Shown here: piece after piece, positions 9,913 to 20,578 of the stretch
Numbering within the stretch: position 1 is the first letter of the stretch
Layout of the letters: every line of letters begins with the position of its first letter
NCBI RefSeq assembly: GCF_027172205.1
Contig: NC_070614.1
Span: 41,903,001 to 41,967,000, forward strand
Length of the DNA stretch: 64,000 nt
From: Podarcis raffonei
Taxonomy: Eukaryota; Chordata; Lepidosauria; Squamata; Lacertidae
Direction: 5' to 3'
Notes under the pieces: model-generated
Told to the model about the DNA's origin: nothing
The model's input: the letters and a program-made list of their open reading frames with translations, nothing else
Database searches by the model: none
Made by a program: the position numbers and the translations under genes

Positions 9913-11476
9913 GCTTCCCTAAGGCTTTAGGGATTGGAATCTCTGGTCCCTCCAGCAACCAGAACTCCCTTCATTTACTCAGTCTCCTCTAAACGTCATG
10001 AAACACCTTGCAGGATGAGATCATGATGTGATCCAGAGGAAGAATCCCCATTCCTACCAGATTCTGAACTCACATGGAACATCTTGGGTTTGGAAGGGAC
10101 CCATGGGTGTCTTTGAGAACGCAGATGGGACTGGAAGGGGCCTCTGGTTAGGGGAAGGATTCAGCAACTTTGTAAATAGTTTATAAAGTATATCTTATAT
10201 TAGGAAAATCCATCCCTACCTCCAGAACTCGTTCAGAATGCAATCCTATACAAACTGAGTGTTTCTTGAATAGCAAGGTGTACGGCTGCATTTAGTCACC
10301 AGGAGACCATGCCTATCTCAATGCTTTGTGATAATTTATTTCATAAAGTGGTTTTGCATTGTGTGGAAATGTATCTTCATTTGCCTATCACTGACTCTGC
10401 TGTCAGGCTGAGTCCTCTTGAGCTCTTGAGCTTTAGAGTTATGGCACCAGAAGAGGGAGTGAGGAATAGCCACTTCTTTAGTGTCACGCATAATCTTATA
10501 AACTTCTATTATGCCCCTCTTTTTATATTCCTGAATCAAAAACACCCAAATGGTGGGCCTCCTTGTGCAGAGTGAGGAAGAGACCCAAGAACACAGGATG
10601 TATACCTCACTCTAAGGTTTTTATTTAAGCAATAACAGTACAAGTTAAATGAAGTTTCTTTTAATAATACAACAACCAATCTACTAAAACAAACCACGTA
10701 TTCCAGCAGCTGAGTTTGAATTTAAAAATGACATTCATGCATATTCAAGAACACTTTCCTCTGCTGAGCTGCAGCAAGATCCCAAGGTGTTCCAGGGACT
10801 CACCCAGTGCTCCTTTGGAGAACTGAAGACATGGTAGAGACTTTCGTAGCTTTAAGAAATATGATTTATACACATATTTAAACCTTCAGTCTGCATGGAG
10901 GGGGTGCAGATCTTACAGCATGGCAATCCCAAGCAGGGACGCTCAGCTAGTCTTAACAATCTGCACCTCCTGGACACGTTGGTGTTAGAAGGAACAAATC
11001 AGACGCCACAAGAAAATACAAGGAGGAATAAAGAATTGGGGAATCTCTTCTCTTCCCCCACAGCCCCCATAGATGTGTACTTCCATCCTCTCCTAGCTCT
11101 GCACCTCAACAGTCTGGCACTACAGTACTATTGCTGTAGTTGCTGTACTGAGGTTGAGGGTAGGCAAGTAAGTTTATCTGTCCCTTCCAGTGCTGTATGG
11201 GAGAACGGGTGGTGTCGGTTCATGCACACAAGTTTATCTGCCCCTTCCAGTGCTGTATGGGTGAAAGGGTGGTGTCAGTTTATGCACACAATGAGATAAG
11301 CAGCTTCAGATCTGAATTTTGCTCCTCTTTCCAAGATGTTCTGAGCTGTTAGGCAGTCCCTTCCCAGCACAGCTGAGATAGGAAATTAATTAGAAGAGCA
11401 GTTACCAGCATGGCACTCATGAGTGCCTGGGTGCCCTCGTATGGTGACCACAAAATGCCTCAGTAAATATCCCCTC

Positions 11477-12493
11477 AAAATCCACTGGCTCTGTACAAAG
11501 TGTGTAACAAATGTTGGAAATGTAAAGAAAAAGAGGGAACATTTTATCATATGTGGTGGGAGTGTAAAAAGGTGAAATGCTTCTGGGAAATCATATATAA
11601 TGAATTGAAAAGAAACCAGAGGCATTTCTGTTAGGCATGGTTGGAAGTGAAATAAATAGAACGTAAGCTTTCTTTATATGCGGTAACAGCTGCAAGGACA
11701 TTATTGGCCCAAAAATGGAAACAAGAAGAGATACCAATGATGGAAGAATGGAGAATGAAATTAATGGACTATGCAGAACTCGACAAATTAACAGGAAAGA
11801 TCTGAAACCGACGGAACTTAATAGGTTAAGATCAAAAGTTAAGATAAATGAAAGAAGGCTAGGATTTGCTGAATTAATTATATAAATGGGAATACAAAAA
11901 GGGGAGGTGTGAGGAAGTCAAGAAAATAAGCAAATGAGCCTACAAGTTTTGAAAACTGGATTTGTTTGGGTTTTTTTGTCTTTCTCGGTTTTTGTATGTA
12001 TTTTCTATCTGTATTTCTTCTTAGTTTTTTTTATATTGGCTATGTTCTTTTTCTAATACTGTAATTCTTTGTTTGTAATTTTTTTATTTCGTAAATTTAC
12101 GTGTATTTTTTGAAAAAACCTAATAAATATCTTATATAAAAAAAATGAAACCGACGGAACCATAGGTTCACCAAGGACTGGAGTAAATTTGTAGATTATT
12201 TGAAAAGTAGATGCGATGAACAAATAAATTTTGCATGAGGCTCTGTGAAGAATTAATATTAAAAATATTGTAAAAAGGGGAGTAGGGAGGAGGAAGGTTA
12301 TCATTATAAGAAAATATAAAATTAGGAAATGCGTAAAAAAGAATCAAAACGGAGGATTGTCAGAAGAGCTGAGGGAAGTCCAAAAAAGAATGTATTTGTG
12401 AAAAAATGTGTGTTATGTTCTTATAATTTTGTATTGTAAAATTAATAAAATATTATAAAAAAACAAAAAAACAACAACAAAATCCACTGGCTC
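11477..12493 (+). mobile_element. L1 3' fragment with a nested second L1, in gene 1 intron
   Basis: A 15-bp duplication, AAAATCCACTGGCTC (11477-11491 and 12479-12493), bounds 987 bases ending in an A-rich tail. The 5' part encodes the end of L1 ORF2 (a Cys/Trp-rich segment CWKCKEKEGTFYHMWWECKK, then an EEWRMKLMDYAELDKL-like segment). Inside it, a second duplication TGAAACCGACGGAAC (11803-11817 and 12146-12160) bounds another 328-base L1 tail. The second intact gene has the empty site, AAAATCCACTGTCTC, at 19987-20001. Confidence 0.88.
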
Positions 12494-12654
12494 AGCCTCT
12501 CCATTTAATGGGGCTTGAGTACTGAAGGCCCACTCTCTCATATGTTCTGAACAAGGGAGAGGTGCAAAGAGCTTCTCTTTGTGAGCAAGCACAGCAGTGA
12601 TGGATGTCGGTGTTTTTGCCACACTGAGCCTTCAAAAAAGCATTGATTTCCAGC

Positions 12655-13223
12655 AAAATCTGGATCTTTCATTTTTTAAAAAAAGATATTTATTAAAAGT
12701 TTAATAGTTACAGAAAGAAGAAGAAAAAAACAGTAAAAAGTTCACAACACATCAAAAATAAAGAGAAAAAACAAAAAAGAACAATACAACAAAACAACAA
12801 AAAAAGCAAAAACATTTAAAAAACACATCCAATATCTCTATATCTCTACCTTTCATTTACTTGTATCATCGACCTCCTCACACCTCCTTTTTTTGTATTC
12901 TTGTTCAATTAGCTATTTCAGCAAATCCTTTCCATCTTTCTCAATTTCTGTTCTATAATTTATCTTAACACAATCTGACCTTAAATTTTACACTTTGGCC
13001 CATTAACAATCTATTTTTACTTAGTTCTTTATAACATTTCTGCTAAAACCATGTAACTTCATTCCAGCATCCTTCTAACATTCATTAATTTTACAATATT
13101 TCTGTAAATATACTTTGAATTTTTTCCAATCTTCTTCCACCGACTCTTCTCCATGGTCTCGGATTCTGCCAGTCATTTCCGTCAGTTCCATGTAGTCCAT
13201 CACAAAATCTGGATCTTTCATTT
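12655..13223 (-). mobile_element. L1 3' fragment, antisense, in gene 1 intron
   Basis: A 20-bp exact duplication, AAAATCTGGATCTTTCATTT, lies at 12655-12674 and 13204-13223. The insert has a poly(T)-side 3' end at left and L1 ORF2-like sequence on the minus strand (the GGAAGAAGATTGGAAAAAAT complement near 13120). The second gene lacks it (GCAAAATACCC at 20174). Confidence 0.88.
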
Positions 13224-13585
13224 CCTAAACAGCCATTCCCTAAAATCACAAGGCAAACTACTTTTAAAACTGGCCAGCCTGTCAAACGCAATTTATATTC
13301 CTTGGAAGGGGTGGGTGGGTCTCCTATCAAATGGAGAGAGAAATAGATAGAGAAATACAATACCTCACAATTAATTAGTAATCATTTACCTTTGGAATTA
13401 TATTTGGCACTGGCAGGTATATTGTGTTAAAGCATTGAGACAATCTTCCAAGACGTCAGCAAATTCTGTTAATTATTTCATTGTCATAAATAATAAAATA
13501 AGTAAATAGAGTAAATAAATGATCAATTTGTGAAATCTTCTGATCTAACTGAATACATTGCTTTCTTTTCCTAGAATCAAGCACC

Positions 13586-14617
13586 ATGCCAGAGATAGTC
13601 CCTAAGAACAAAGCCCCAGGGGTTGATTTCTGTGGGGTAGATGAATATTACTACATTGTCCGCTCAGACTTGGGCTGCTACATGCGGTCCACCAATTTCC
13701 ACGAGGGCAAAGACCTCGAAGTGTTTAGCCTGCACAGTTCCTGCACGGGAGGAGATCACTACTTAGCCCATGAGGATGACCTATTCTACATCATCAAAGG
13801 AGACAACTATCGCCGTGTCAGCAACATGAATAAAGACTTAGGTTCTGTAGTATACAGCCTCCATCCCAACTGCCGCGGAGGGGACCATTACCTCTCAGCC
13901 TTTGGATCCTTCTATATCATTTTCCAGAAAAGAGGTGTTTACCGTCGGGTCAGTAATATGCATGAAGATACAGATGCAGTTGAATACACACTTCACCCAA
14001 CTTGCAAGGATGGTCTCTATTACTGGGGCATCAAGAATTACTATTACTTTGTAAAACCCCATGATGAATGGGGGGTCCAGTACTATAGATGCACCAACTT
14101 CCACGAAAATGTGGATGCTGTTACATACTCCTTCCATAGAGATGTTGTGAACATGCTCCCTGGAGGAATGGCTATTACCTATGGTCCAGCTTATGGTAGA
14201 TGGGAACCTATCAAGACCATCTCCAATGAGTCCAACACTCCCATTGTATGGAATAAGAAGATCACCAAGAAAGTGGGATACAACAAGCAGAAGATGAGCA
14301 GTGTGGAGCACAACTGGAAGGTTTCCATGACTGCCTCATATCAGTCAGGTGTGCTCACTGAAGCCATTGCCAAGTATCAGTTCTCTCTCACTGCTGAGTA
14401 TGGTGGGAAGAGTGTCAACACAGAGCAGGAAAACTGGAATGAAGCCACTGAGATCGAAGAAGCTATTAGTGTAACCGTGGAGCCCAATGGGAAGATGTAC
14501 ATATGGCAATACCAGCTGGGTTTGGGCAAGGAAACGGTCTTGTTCTGCCGTGATATGAAATTTAGGGATAATTCTACTCCACCTACAGATATTCCTTTAC
14601 CACCTTCTGATAAGTGA
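13586..14617 (+). CDS. aerolysin-like repeat protein, gene 1
   Basis: 343 residues in one coding exon. The acceptor is CCTAG at 13570-13574 and the ATG context is CACCATG. There is no signal peptide or membrane helix. Residues ~20-194 form four repeats of 42-44 residues (20-63, 65-106, 108-150, 151-194). Their pattern is FYII, then YRRVSNMHED, then a VYSLHPxCxGGDHYL block. Four such units could form a small beta-propeller or similar sugar- or ligand-binding module; this is inference. Residues ~200-325 alternate polar and hydrophobic positions, rich in Ser, Thr, Tyr and Glu (SVEHNW, ASYQSG, YQFSLTAEYG, ENWNEATEIEE, ISVTVEPNGKMYIW). That resembles the stem and insertion region of aerolysin/natterin-type pore-forming proteins. 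A Pro-rich tail follows. I do not recognise a named family, and a pore-forming role is a hypothesis. It is about 88% identical to gene 2, with no indels. Confidence 0.9.
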   Translation: MPEIVPKNKAPGVDFCGVDEYYYIVRSDLGCYMRSTNFHEGKDLEVFSLHSSCTGGDHYLAHEDDLFYIIKGDNYRRVSNMNKDLGSVVYSLHPNCRGGDHYLSAFGSFYIIFQKRGVYRRVSNMHEDTDAVEYTLHPTCKDGLYYWGIKNYYYFVKPHDEWGVQYYRCTNFHENVDAVTYSFHRDVVNMLPGGMAITYGPAYGRWEPIKTISNESNTPIVWNKKITKKVGYNKQKMSSVEHNWKVSMTASYQSGVLTEAIAKYQFSLTAEYGGKSVNTEQENWNEATEIEEAISVTVEPNGKMYIWQYQLGLGKETVLFCRDMKFRDNSTPPTDIPLPPSDK

Positions 14618-14753
14618 AAAATGTTAGACCGAAAGGCACCCTCAAACACTTCCTCTCTATTATAAAATCTGATTGATTACTATGATTCATTACTATTGAT
14701 TACTATATTTAGAAAATATAGAGCTCTCCTGAGCTAAGGGGGAATTCGCTGAG

Positions 14754-14823
14754 CATAGCTGTCAACCTTTCCCTTATTCCGAATAGGATTCCTCGCAAGA
14801 AAAGGGAAACGTTGACAGCTATG
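14754..14823. mobile_element. 70-bp hairpin MITE in gene 1 3' UTR, 8-bp TSD
   Basis: TCGCTGAG at 14746-14753 and 14824-14831 flanks a 70-bp element. Its ends are inverted repeats: CATAGCTGTCAACCTTTCCC at left and AGGGAAACGTTGACAGCTAT at right, with one mismatch. The second gene's 3' UTR has the shorter unfilled version (GTTAGCTGAGTAGG at 21720). An 8-bp duplication suggests hAT-type mobilisation. In the mRNA it would fold into a stem of about 20 base pairs. Confidence 0.9.
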
Positions 14824-14995
14824 TCGCTGAGTGGTATATAGAGATGCAAAAGCTAAAGACCAAGTGAGATTAATGATTATTAGACATATTATATACTCTC
14901 ATATAGACATATACATCTTGATAGGCTACATAGATATACTTGTCCAAGTTTATGCAAAACTCCTTAGGCTACAGCTAGAAAAGCATATCCTAGTT

Positions 14996-15222
14996 CAGGG
15001 GTCAGCAACCTTTTTCAGCCTAGGGCCAGTCCACCGTCCCTCAGACCATGTGGTGGGGGTGAACGAATTCCTATGCCCCAGAAATAACCCAGGGATGCAT
15101 TTTAAATAAAAGGACACATTCTATCCTTGTAAAAACACGCTGATTCCCGGACCGTCCGCTGGCCAGATTGAGAAGGCGATAGGGTCAGATCCGGCCCCCG
15201 GGCCTTAGTTTGCCTACCCTTG
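14996..15222 (+). mobile_element. hAT-like element in gene 1 3' UTR, 8-bp TSD
   Basis: Starts CAGGGGTCAGCAACCTTTTT and ends GTTTGCCTACCCTTG. The flanks are TCCTAGTT (14988-14995) and TCGTAGTT (15223-15230), an 8-bp duplication with one later change. The second gene keeps the empty site, ATGTCCTAGTTTGTGCACG, at 21841-21859. Confidence 0.93.
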
Positions 15223-15370
15223 TCGTAGTTTGTGCACAATGCAGGTGACCCCGGCTGAATGACTTCCAGATGAGCTACTAAGCTATAAATCCCTTTGCTA
15301 AATTTGTTCCTTCATTTTGCTTTGTATTTGCTGAACTCTGCAACCTGTCCCACTGTTGTTATACGAATCA

Positions 15371-15381
15371 AATAAAATAAA
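15371..15381 (+). promoter_or_regulatory. poly(A) signals of aerolysin-like gene 1
   Basis: Two overlapping AATAAA hexamers lie about 750 bases after the stop codon. The same sequence context (ATCAAATAAAAT) follows gene 2, so this is the conserved 3' end of the transcription unit. Confidence 0.75.
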
Positions 15382-15399
15382 GAATCAATGGTTTAAAAA

Positions 15400-16166
15400 T
15401 GTGTTCCGTGCACTTTTCACACTTGTGTACAAAATGATTTTCAACATATATTTTCCAGAAGACACAAATACCTTCTTCCTTTTCCAGAAGATTTGAGGGT
15501 TGGCCTAGGGCAGGGGAGGGTCCAGGGGCCTGATCCAGGCCCCCCTCAGCAACTTTTTATGTCCCCTTCCCAACCCAAGATCCTACTAATTCGGCGGCAG
15601 CAAAACATATCTAAAGATCAGACACAGTGTTCAGGTGGTCAGAGAGATTTATGCATGTGTCCTGTGTTCACAGGCGTGAGAGTGTGAGGTGACCACAGCC
15701 ACTTTGAGTCACTCACCAATGACATGCTGGTCCTGGAAGGATGCCTAAGGTGAATGTGCCCTTATTGCTAAAAGCAATAGCTCTTTTAGCCCTACCCCCT
15801 CGCTGTCCTAGAGGCACAAGAAGGAACATTTCTCTTTACTCTGGTTGCCATTTGATTACTAGCCCTAATTCAAATGCTGGTTTTGCCTCATGTGGTTCAG
15901 AATCTCAGTACCTCAAGGACCTCTTATATCAACCTACCTGAGCTCTGCAGTGATCACTGGAAGCCCTTGTCTGTGTGCCCCCTCCAGCAGAGGTGCCGAG
16001 GGGGGCAGCAAGAGAGGAGGCCTTGCCAGTGGTAGCCCCTGGTTGTGTAGTGCTCTCCCTCATCAGGCTTGCCCACCGCTGATGTTATTAGCTTTTGAAT
16101 GCCAGGCAAATACATTTTTCTCCAACTTCTGTTTCTTTGAATGGATGCAATTTTTATCTATTCCAT

Positions 16167-16205
<39 letters not shown>

Positions 16206-16420
16206 TAGAAATAATATCCCACTTTCCACATCATAGGTCTCAGGTTGTCTTTCACAATGAAATGTACTATATACACAATTTAAAACATCACTTTAACTTC
16301 CAAAATTTAAAACCTCAACAATTTAACATCTCTCTCTCAGAAAAGAAAAACAACCACCAGCAGTGAGCGACAGCGCAACAGCACTTTCTCAACCTCACGT
16401 TGGGCCAGCCCTCAATTAAA
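15400..16420. other. gene-free stretch with (TTTA)n
   Basis: A (TTTA)n microsatellite runs from about 16166 to 16206. The rest has no recognisable exon. The frames at 15490-16080 do not resemble any protein family. Confidence 0.5.
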
Positions 16421-17233
16421 TATAGTGTGACCACCTCAAGGTACACCAGTTACACGAATTTCTACAATTTACCTCAGATTATCTAGTGGGGGACTTGTGT
16501 GAGGTAAAACTTAATGATTTAGAGTTTTATTAAACAAAGGAAGTTTATGACACAAAGTGGGTCAGGAAACGACTTCTTTCAGGTAGAATTTAACTTATTT
16601 ACTTTAACTATAAGATGTCTCAGGTTTAAACATAACACTTTAGGCACAACTCTTCTTAAACTTCAGTTACTAAACATCTGTTGGTTCACTTCAGGTAGAT
16701 AAATATTCAGGTTTCTAGAGGAGATGGCAAAATGTTCAATTCAGTTTCTGTCACTTAGATAATACAGTGACCGCTCCCCACATCAACTGGGGGGGTGCCT
16801 TTTGCGTGGTCGCGCACAGCCCCCCCATCCCAGTGCGTCTCCAGGTAGTAGGGGCTGGCTTCACCCTCCCCAGCCTGGATACCTGGAGGTCTCCGCCTAC
16901 TTCAGCCAATCGCCCAATCCCACCTGGGGAGGCGTTGCCAGAGGATCGGCCAGGTATGGGGAGGGACTGCCCTGCCCACAGAACAGAAGGTGAATCTTAC
17001 CTGCAAAGCAGTGTCAGTTGGCTCCAGAACTTCTCCCACCCTGCCCTCCCTCAGTTAAGCCTCCTTTTGCAGGTTAACCTCTTCTCTACAGGTACGCAGG
17101 CACTGTTGAAGGACCGGAAAGGCATTTTCCTGCATTGGCAGGTTTTGCCTTTCCTTTAGTAAAACGTCACAACTTTGGTGGTTTCAGGCCTTGGGCGGAA
17201 TCCTTTAGTCTAGCTTCCTAAATGGGGGGCCGG
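16421..17233. other. unclassified sequence, possible antisense LTR
   Basis: No exon is recognised. AT-rich sequence with GAGTTTTATTAAAC at about 16522 changes to GC-rich sequence (16780-17050), a composition that fits a decayed LTR retroelement, but no ends were found. Confidence 0.3.
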
Positions 17234-17395
17234 TTTTTATTTCAGCAATAACAGTACAAGTTAAATGAAGTTCCTTTTAATAATCCAGCGATCAGTCTAC
17301 TAAAACAGACCATGTATTCCAGCAACAGACCTTGAATCTAAAAACGGCATTAATGCATACTCAAGCAGAATCTCTCTCAGCACAGCTGAGTAACC
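17234..17395 (+). repeat. third copy of the intron-derived repeat segment
   Basis: The segment (TTTTTATTTCAGCAATAACA onward) closely matches 9190-9350 and 10618-10790, which lie in the intron of gene 1. It ends at CACAGCTGAG, as the 9190 copy does. It is probably an interspersed repeat or a shuffled fragment of the duplicated locus. Confidence 0.6.
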
Positions 17396-17608
17396 TCCTG
17401 ATTGACCCCTGCTGCCTCAGTACATTCTGCCGCCTGAGGCAGTCACCTCACCTTGCCTCATGGGTGGACCAGCTCTGTTCTGTCTTTGTGTTCCTCTTTC
17501 ACTTGGGGAAGGATAGATTTCCTTATTGCATTGTCAGTAGATGAACACTTTTACTTTTTATGTATTTTTAAATTGCATTTGGTTGATATTTAAGGTGTTT
17601 TTCAATTA

Positions 17609-17870
17609 CCGTATTTTTCGCTGCATAGGACGCACCCGACCTTAGGATGCACCTTGTTTTATTGGAGGAGAACAAGAGGAAAAAAATCTCCCCCTCTCTG
17701 CTCAGCACCCCTTCAGCGAAGCGGCAGGAGAAATGGAGCCCCTTCCATTTCTCCTCCCACTTGTCTGAAGGGGCGCTGCACAGCTCTCCCTATCTGCTGA
17801 AGCCAGGAGAGTTTTGCTCTCCCGGCTTCACCAAAAGGAACCCGAAGCCTTCGGAGCGCAGCACGAGGTC
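17609..17870. repeat. DNA transposon-like fragment (CGTATTTTTCGCTGCATAGG)
   Basis: Begins ACCGTATTTTTCGCTGCATA with GACGCACC motifs, a sequence I recall from widespread vertebrate miniature elements. It contains an inverted pair around GGAGAAATGGAGCCCC and the matching GGGGC. The classification is from memory and tentative. Confidence 0.45.
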
Positions 17871-17940
17871 CTGGGAGGGTTGTCTTGTGGTTGTTGTCAT
17901 TGTTCATTATCTGAAAAAAATCAATAAAGCATGTACTTTG

Positions 17941-18096
17941 GTTCCAATGTAAGTGGAGCAGTATGTAGTTTCTCATTAACCCTTGGCCTCTTCTATCCTA
18001 TATAAACAGCAACTGTTCACACATTTCCCACATTCTCCAAAAAGAGAAGCAGCTGCCACCTATTCCAAACTTTCTGTGTGAATACTGCGGAAACCG
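17941..18096 (+). promoter_or_regulatory. promoter and noncoding exon 1 of aerolysin-like gene 2
   Basis: Homologous to 8897-9042. It has a TATA box CCTATATAAAC (17997-18007), then a leader exon with AAGAGAAGCAGCTGCCACCT, ending at the donor ACCG|GTAAGTCTTGG (exon end 18096). The TATA box is closer to consensus than the one in gene 1 (TATATAAA against TATTTAAG), so basal strength could differ between the two copies. Confidence 0.82.
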
Positions 18097-20578
18097 GTAA
18101 GTCTTGGAAGGCTACTGGACAGGAGCAGAGAGAGACTGCTTTAGAATTTGGGGCACAAGGGAAGGGTTGCTTCTTTGTTGACATGTAGCCTAACTTTATA
18201 ATTATTGAGTGCCAATGATATTCTCTGTGTGATATAGAAGTTATGTGGGGCTTTCCAAAGGCTTTAGGGATTGGTATCTCTGGTCCCTCCAGCAATCAGA
18301 ATTCCTTTCTTTACTCACTCTCCACTAAATGTCTTGAAACACCTTGCAGGGAGAGATCATGATGTGATCCAGAGGCAGAATTCTCATTTCTACCAGATTC
18401 TGAACTCATTTGCAACATCTTGGGTTTGGAAGCGGGTCATGGGTATCTGGGAGAATGCTCTCCGATTTAGTGGGTTGGCTCAAAGGAACCAGATGTAACT
18501 GGATGGGGCCTCTGGGTAGAGGAAGGATTCAGCAACAGAGAAGCTTGAGCTTCCTTGCACATTCATTCTGCAAATAGTCTATAAAGTTTATCTTATATTA
18601 TGAACATCCATCCCGACCTCCAGATCACTTTCAGAATGCAATCCTATACAAACTGAGTGTTGCTAAGTTCTCAAATAGCAATGAGTAGGGCTGCATAAAG
18701 TCACCAGAAGACCATGGCTATCTTAATGCTTTGTGATCATGACTTTCATAAAGGAGTTTTCCACACTGTCTGACAGCTGAGTTAATTCCCCCCTCCCCTC
18801 ACTCCCTACTCCAAGTGCAAATGTTAGTTTATAAATGTGGTAACTCCTGAGGATCTGAATGTATAATATTCAGTGTTTGAGTTGAAAGTTGTCAATCAAC
18901 TAGTGGGATCATGTGATCTAATTACTGTACCCCATGCTTATATATATCTGAACAGTGAGGCTTTTGCTGCGTGTGTGGAGGGTACATTTTATGGTTCAAA
19001 AAGATTTTTGATTATGTTTTCTAATGTGCTAAGCATTCTGACGGTGCTTTTTTTTTTTAAAAAAAGAAACTATTTTCAGCATTGGGAGATGAAATAAATG
19101 ACACTTAAATAAAATAAAATAAAATAGGAGTTCTGCATTGCATGAAAAAGTATGTTCTTTTGCCTGTCCACTGACTCTACTTTTAAGCTATTTTAATAGG
19201 ACCTCTTGAGCTCTACAGTTATGGCAGCAGAAGAGGGAGAGAGAAATAGCCACTTCTTTAATGCCATGCACAATCTTCTATTATGACCCTCTTTTTATAT
19301 TCCTGAATCAAAAACACCCAGAAGGTGGAGTTTAGTGGCTGATCAGACCACCAGCCCTAGTTTGGGGGAGGGGATTGTGCAGAGTGAGAAAGAGACCCAA
19401 GAAAATGACATTCATGCACACACTCTCCCTGCTGAGCTGGAGCAAGATCCCAGGGGGTTCCAGATATTCTCCCAGGGGCTGTGCTCCCTTTGAGAGTTGA
19501 AGACATGGTAGGGACTGTTTTAGCTTTAAGAAATATGATTTATACACATATTTAAACCTTCAGTCCACATGGAGGGAGTACAGATCTTACAGCATGGCAA
19601 TCCCAAGCAGGGGTGATCATCTGGTATTAACCTCCTGAAGAACCATGAACAACGTTGGTGTTAGAGGGAACAAATTAGATGCCACAAGAAAATCCGTGGG
19701 GGAATAAAGAACTGGGAAATCTCTTCTTTCCCCTCCCCCACCAACCACAATAGATGTGTACTGTCCTCTTCTCCTAGCTCTGAACCTCAGCAGTCTGGCA
19801 CTACAGTACTATTGCATTAACTACCGAGGTTGAAGGTAGGCAAGATATTCTGAGGTATTAGGCAATTTCTTCCCATCACAGCTGAGACAGGAAATTAATT
19901 AGAACAGCAGGCACCAACATAGCACTTATGGGTGCCTGAGTGACCTCGTATGGTGCCCACAAAAGATCTCAGTAAATATCCCCTCAAAATCCACTGTCTC
20001 AGCCTCTCCTTAAGATTGACCACATTTAATGGGGCTTGAGTATTGAATGCGCACTCTCTCATATGTTCTGAACAACGGAGCGGTGCAAAGAGCTTTTCTT
20101 TGTGAGCAAACACAGCAGTGATGGATACAGGTGTTTAAGCCACACTGAGCCTTCAAACGAGCATTGATTTTCAGCAAAATACCCTAAATACAGCCATACC
20201 CTAAAGTAACTGGGCAAACTGCTTTAAAAACTGTTCAGCCTGTAAAGCAATATTATATTCCTTGAAAGGGAGTGGGTCTCCTATCAAATGAAGAGAGAAA
20301 TAGATAGAAAATATGTCTTGACAAGCAGAAGATTTTTGGTTTGTCTTTCAAAGCACCTCACAATTAATTAGTAATCATTTACCTTTGGAATTATATTTGG
20401 CTCTGGCAGGTATATTGTGTTAAAGCATTGAGACTGTTTTCCAAGACGTCAGCAAATTCTGTTAATTATTTCATTGTCATAAATAATAAAATAAGTAAAA
20501 AGAGTAAATAAATAATCATTTTGTGAAATCTTCTGATCTAACTGAATACATTGCTTTCTTTTCCTAGAATCAAGCACC

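Noticed and set aside
9449-9992. Overlapping 157- and 159-residue open frames
   Set aside because: They lie in a GC-rich transposon (9462-9912) and have no family resemblance. Several frames are open at once because of base composition.
13895-14311. 138-residue antisense open frames opposite both aerolysin-like genes (also 20888-21304)
   Set aside because: They are shadows of strongly conserved coding exons, lack their own splice or promoter context, and show no protein-family signal.
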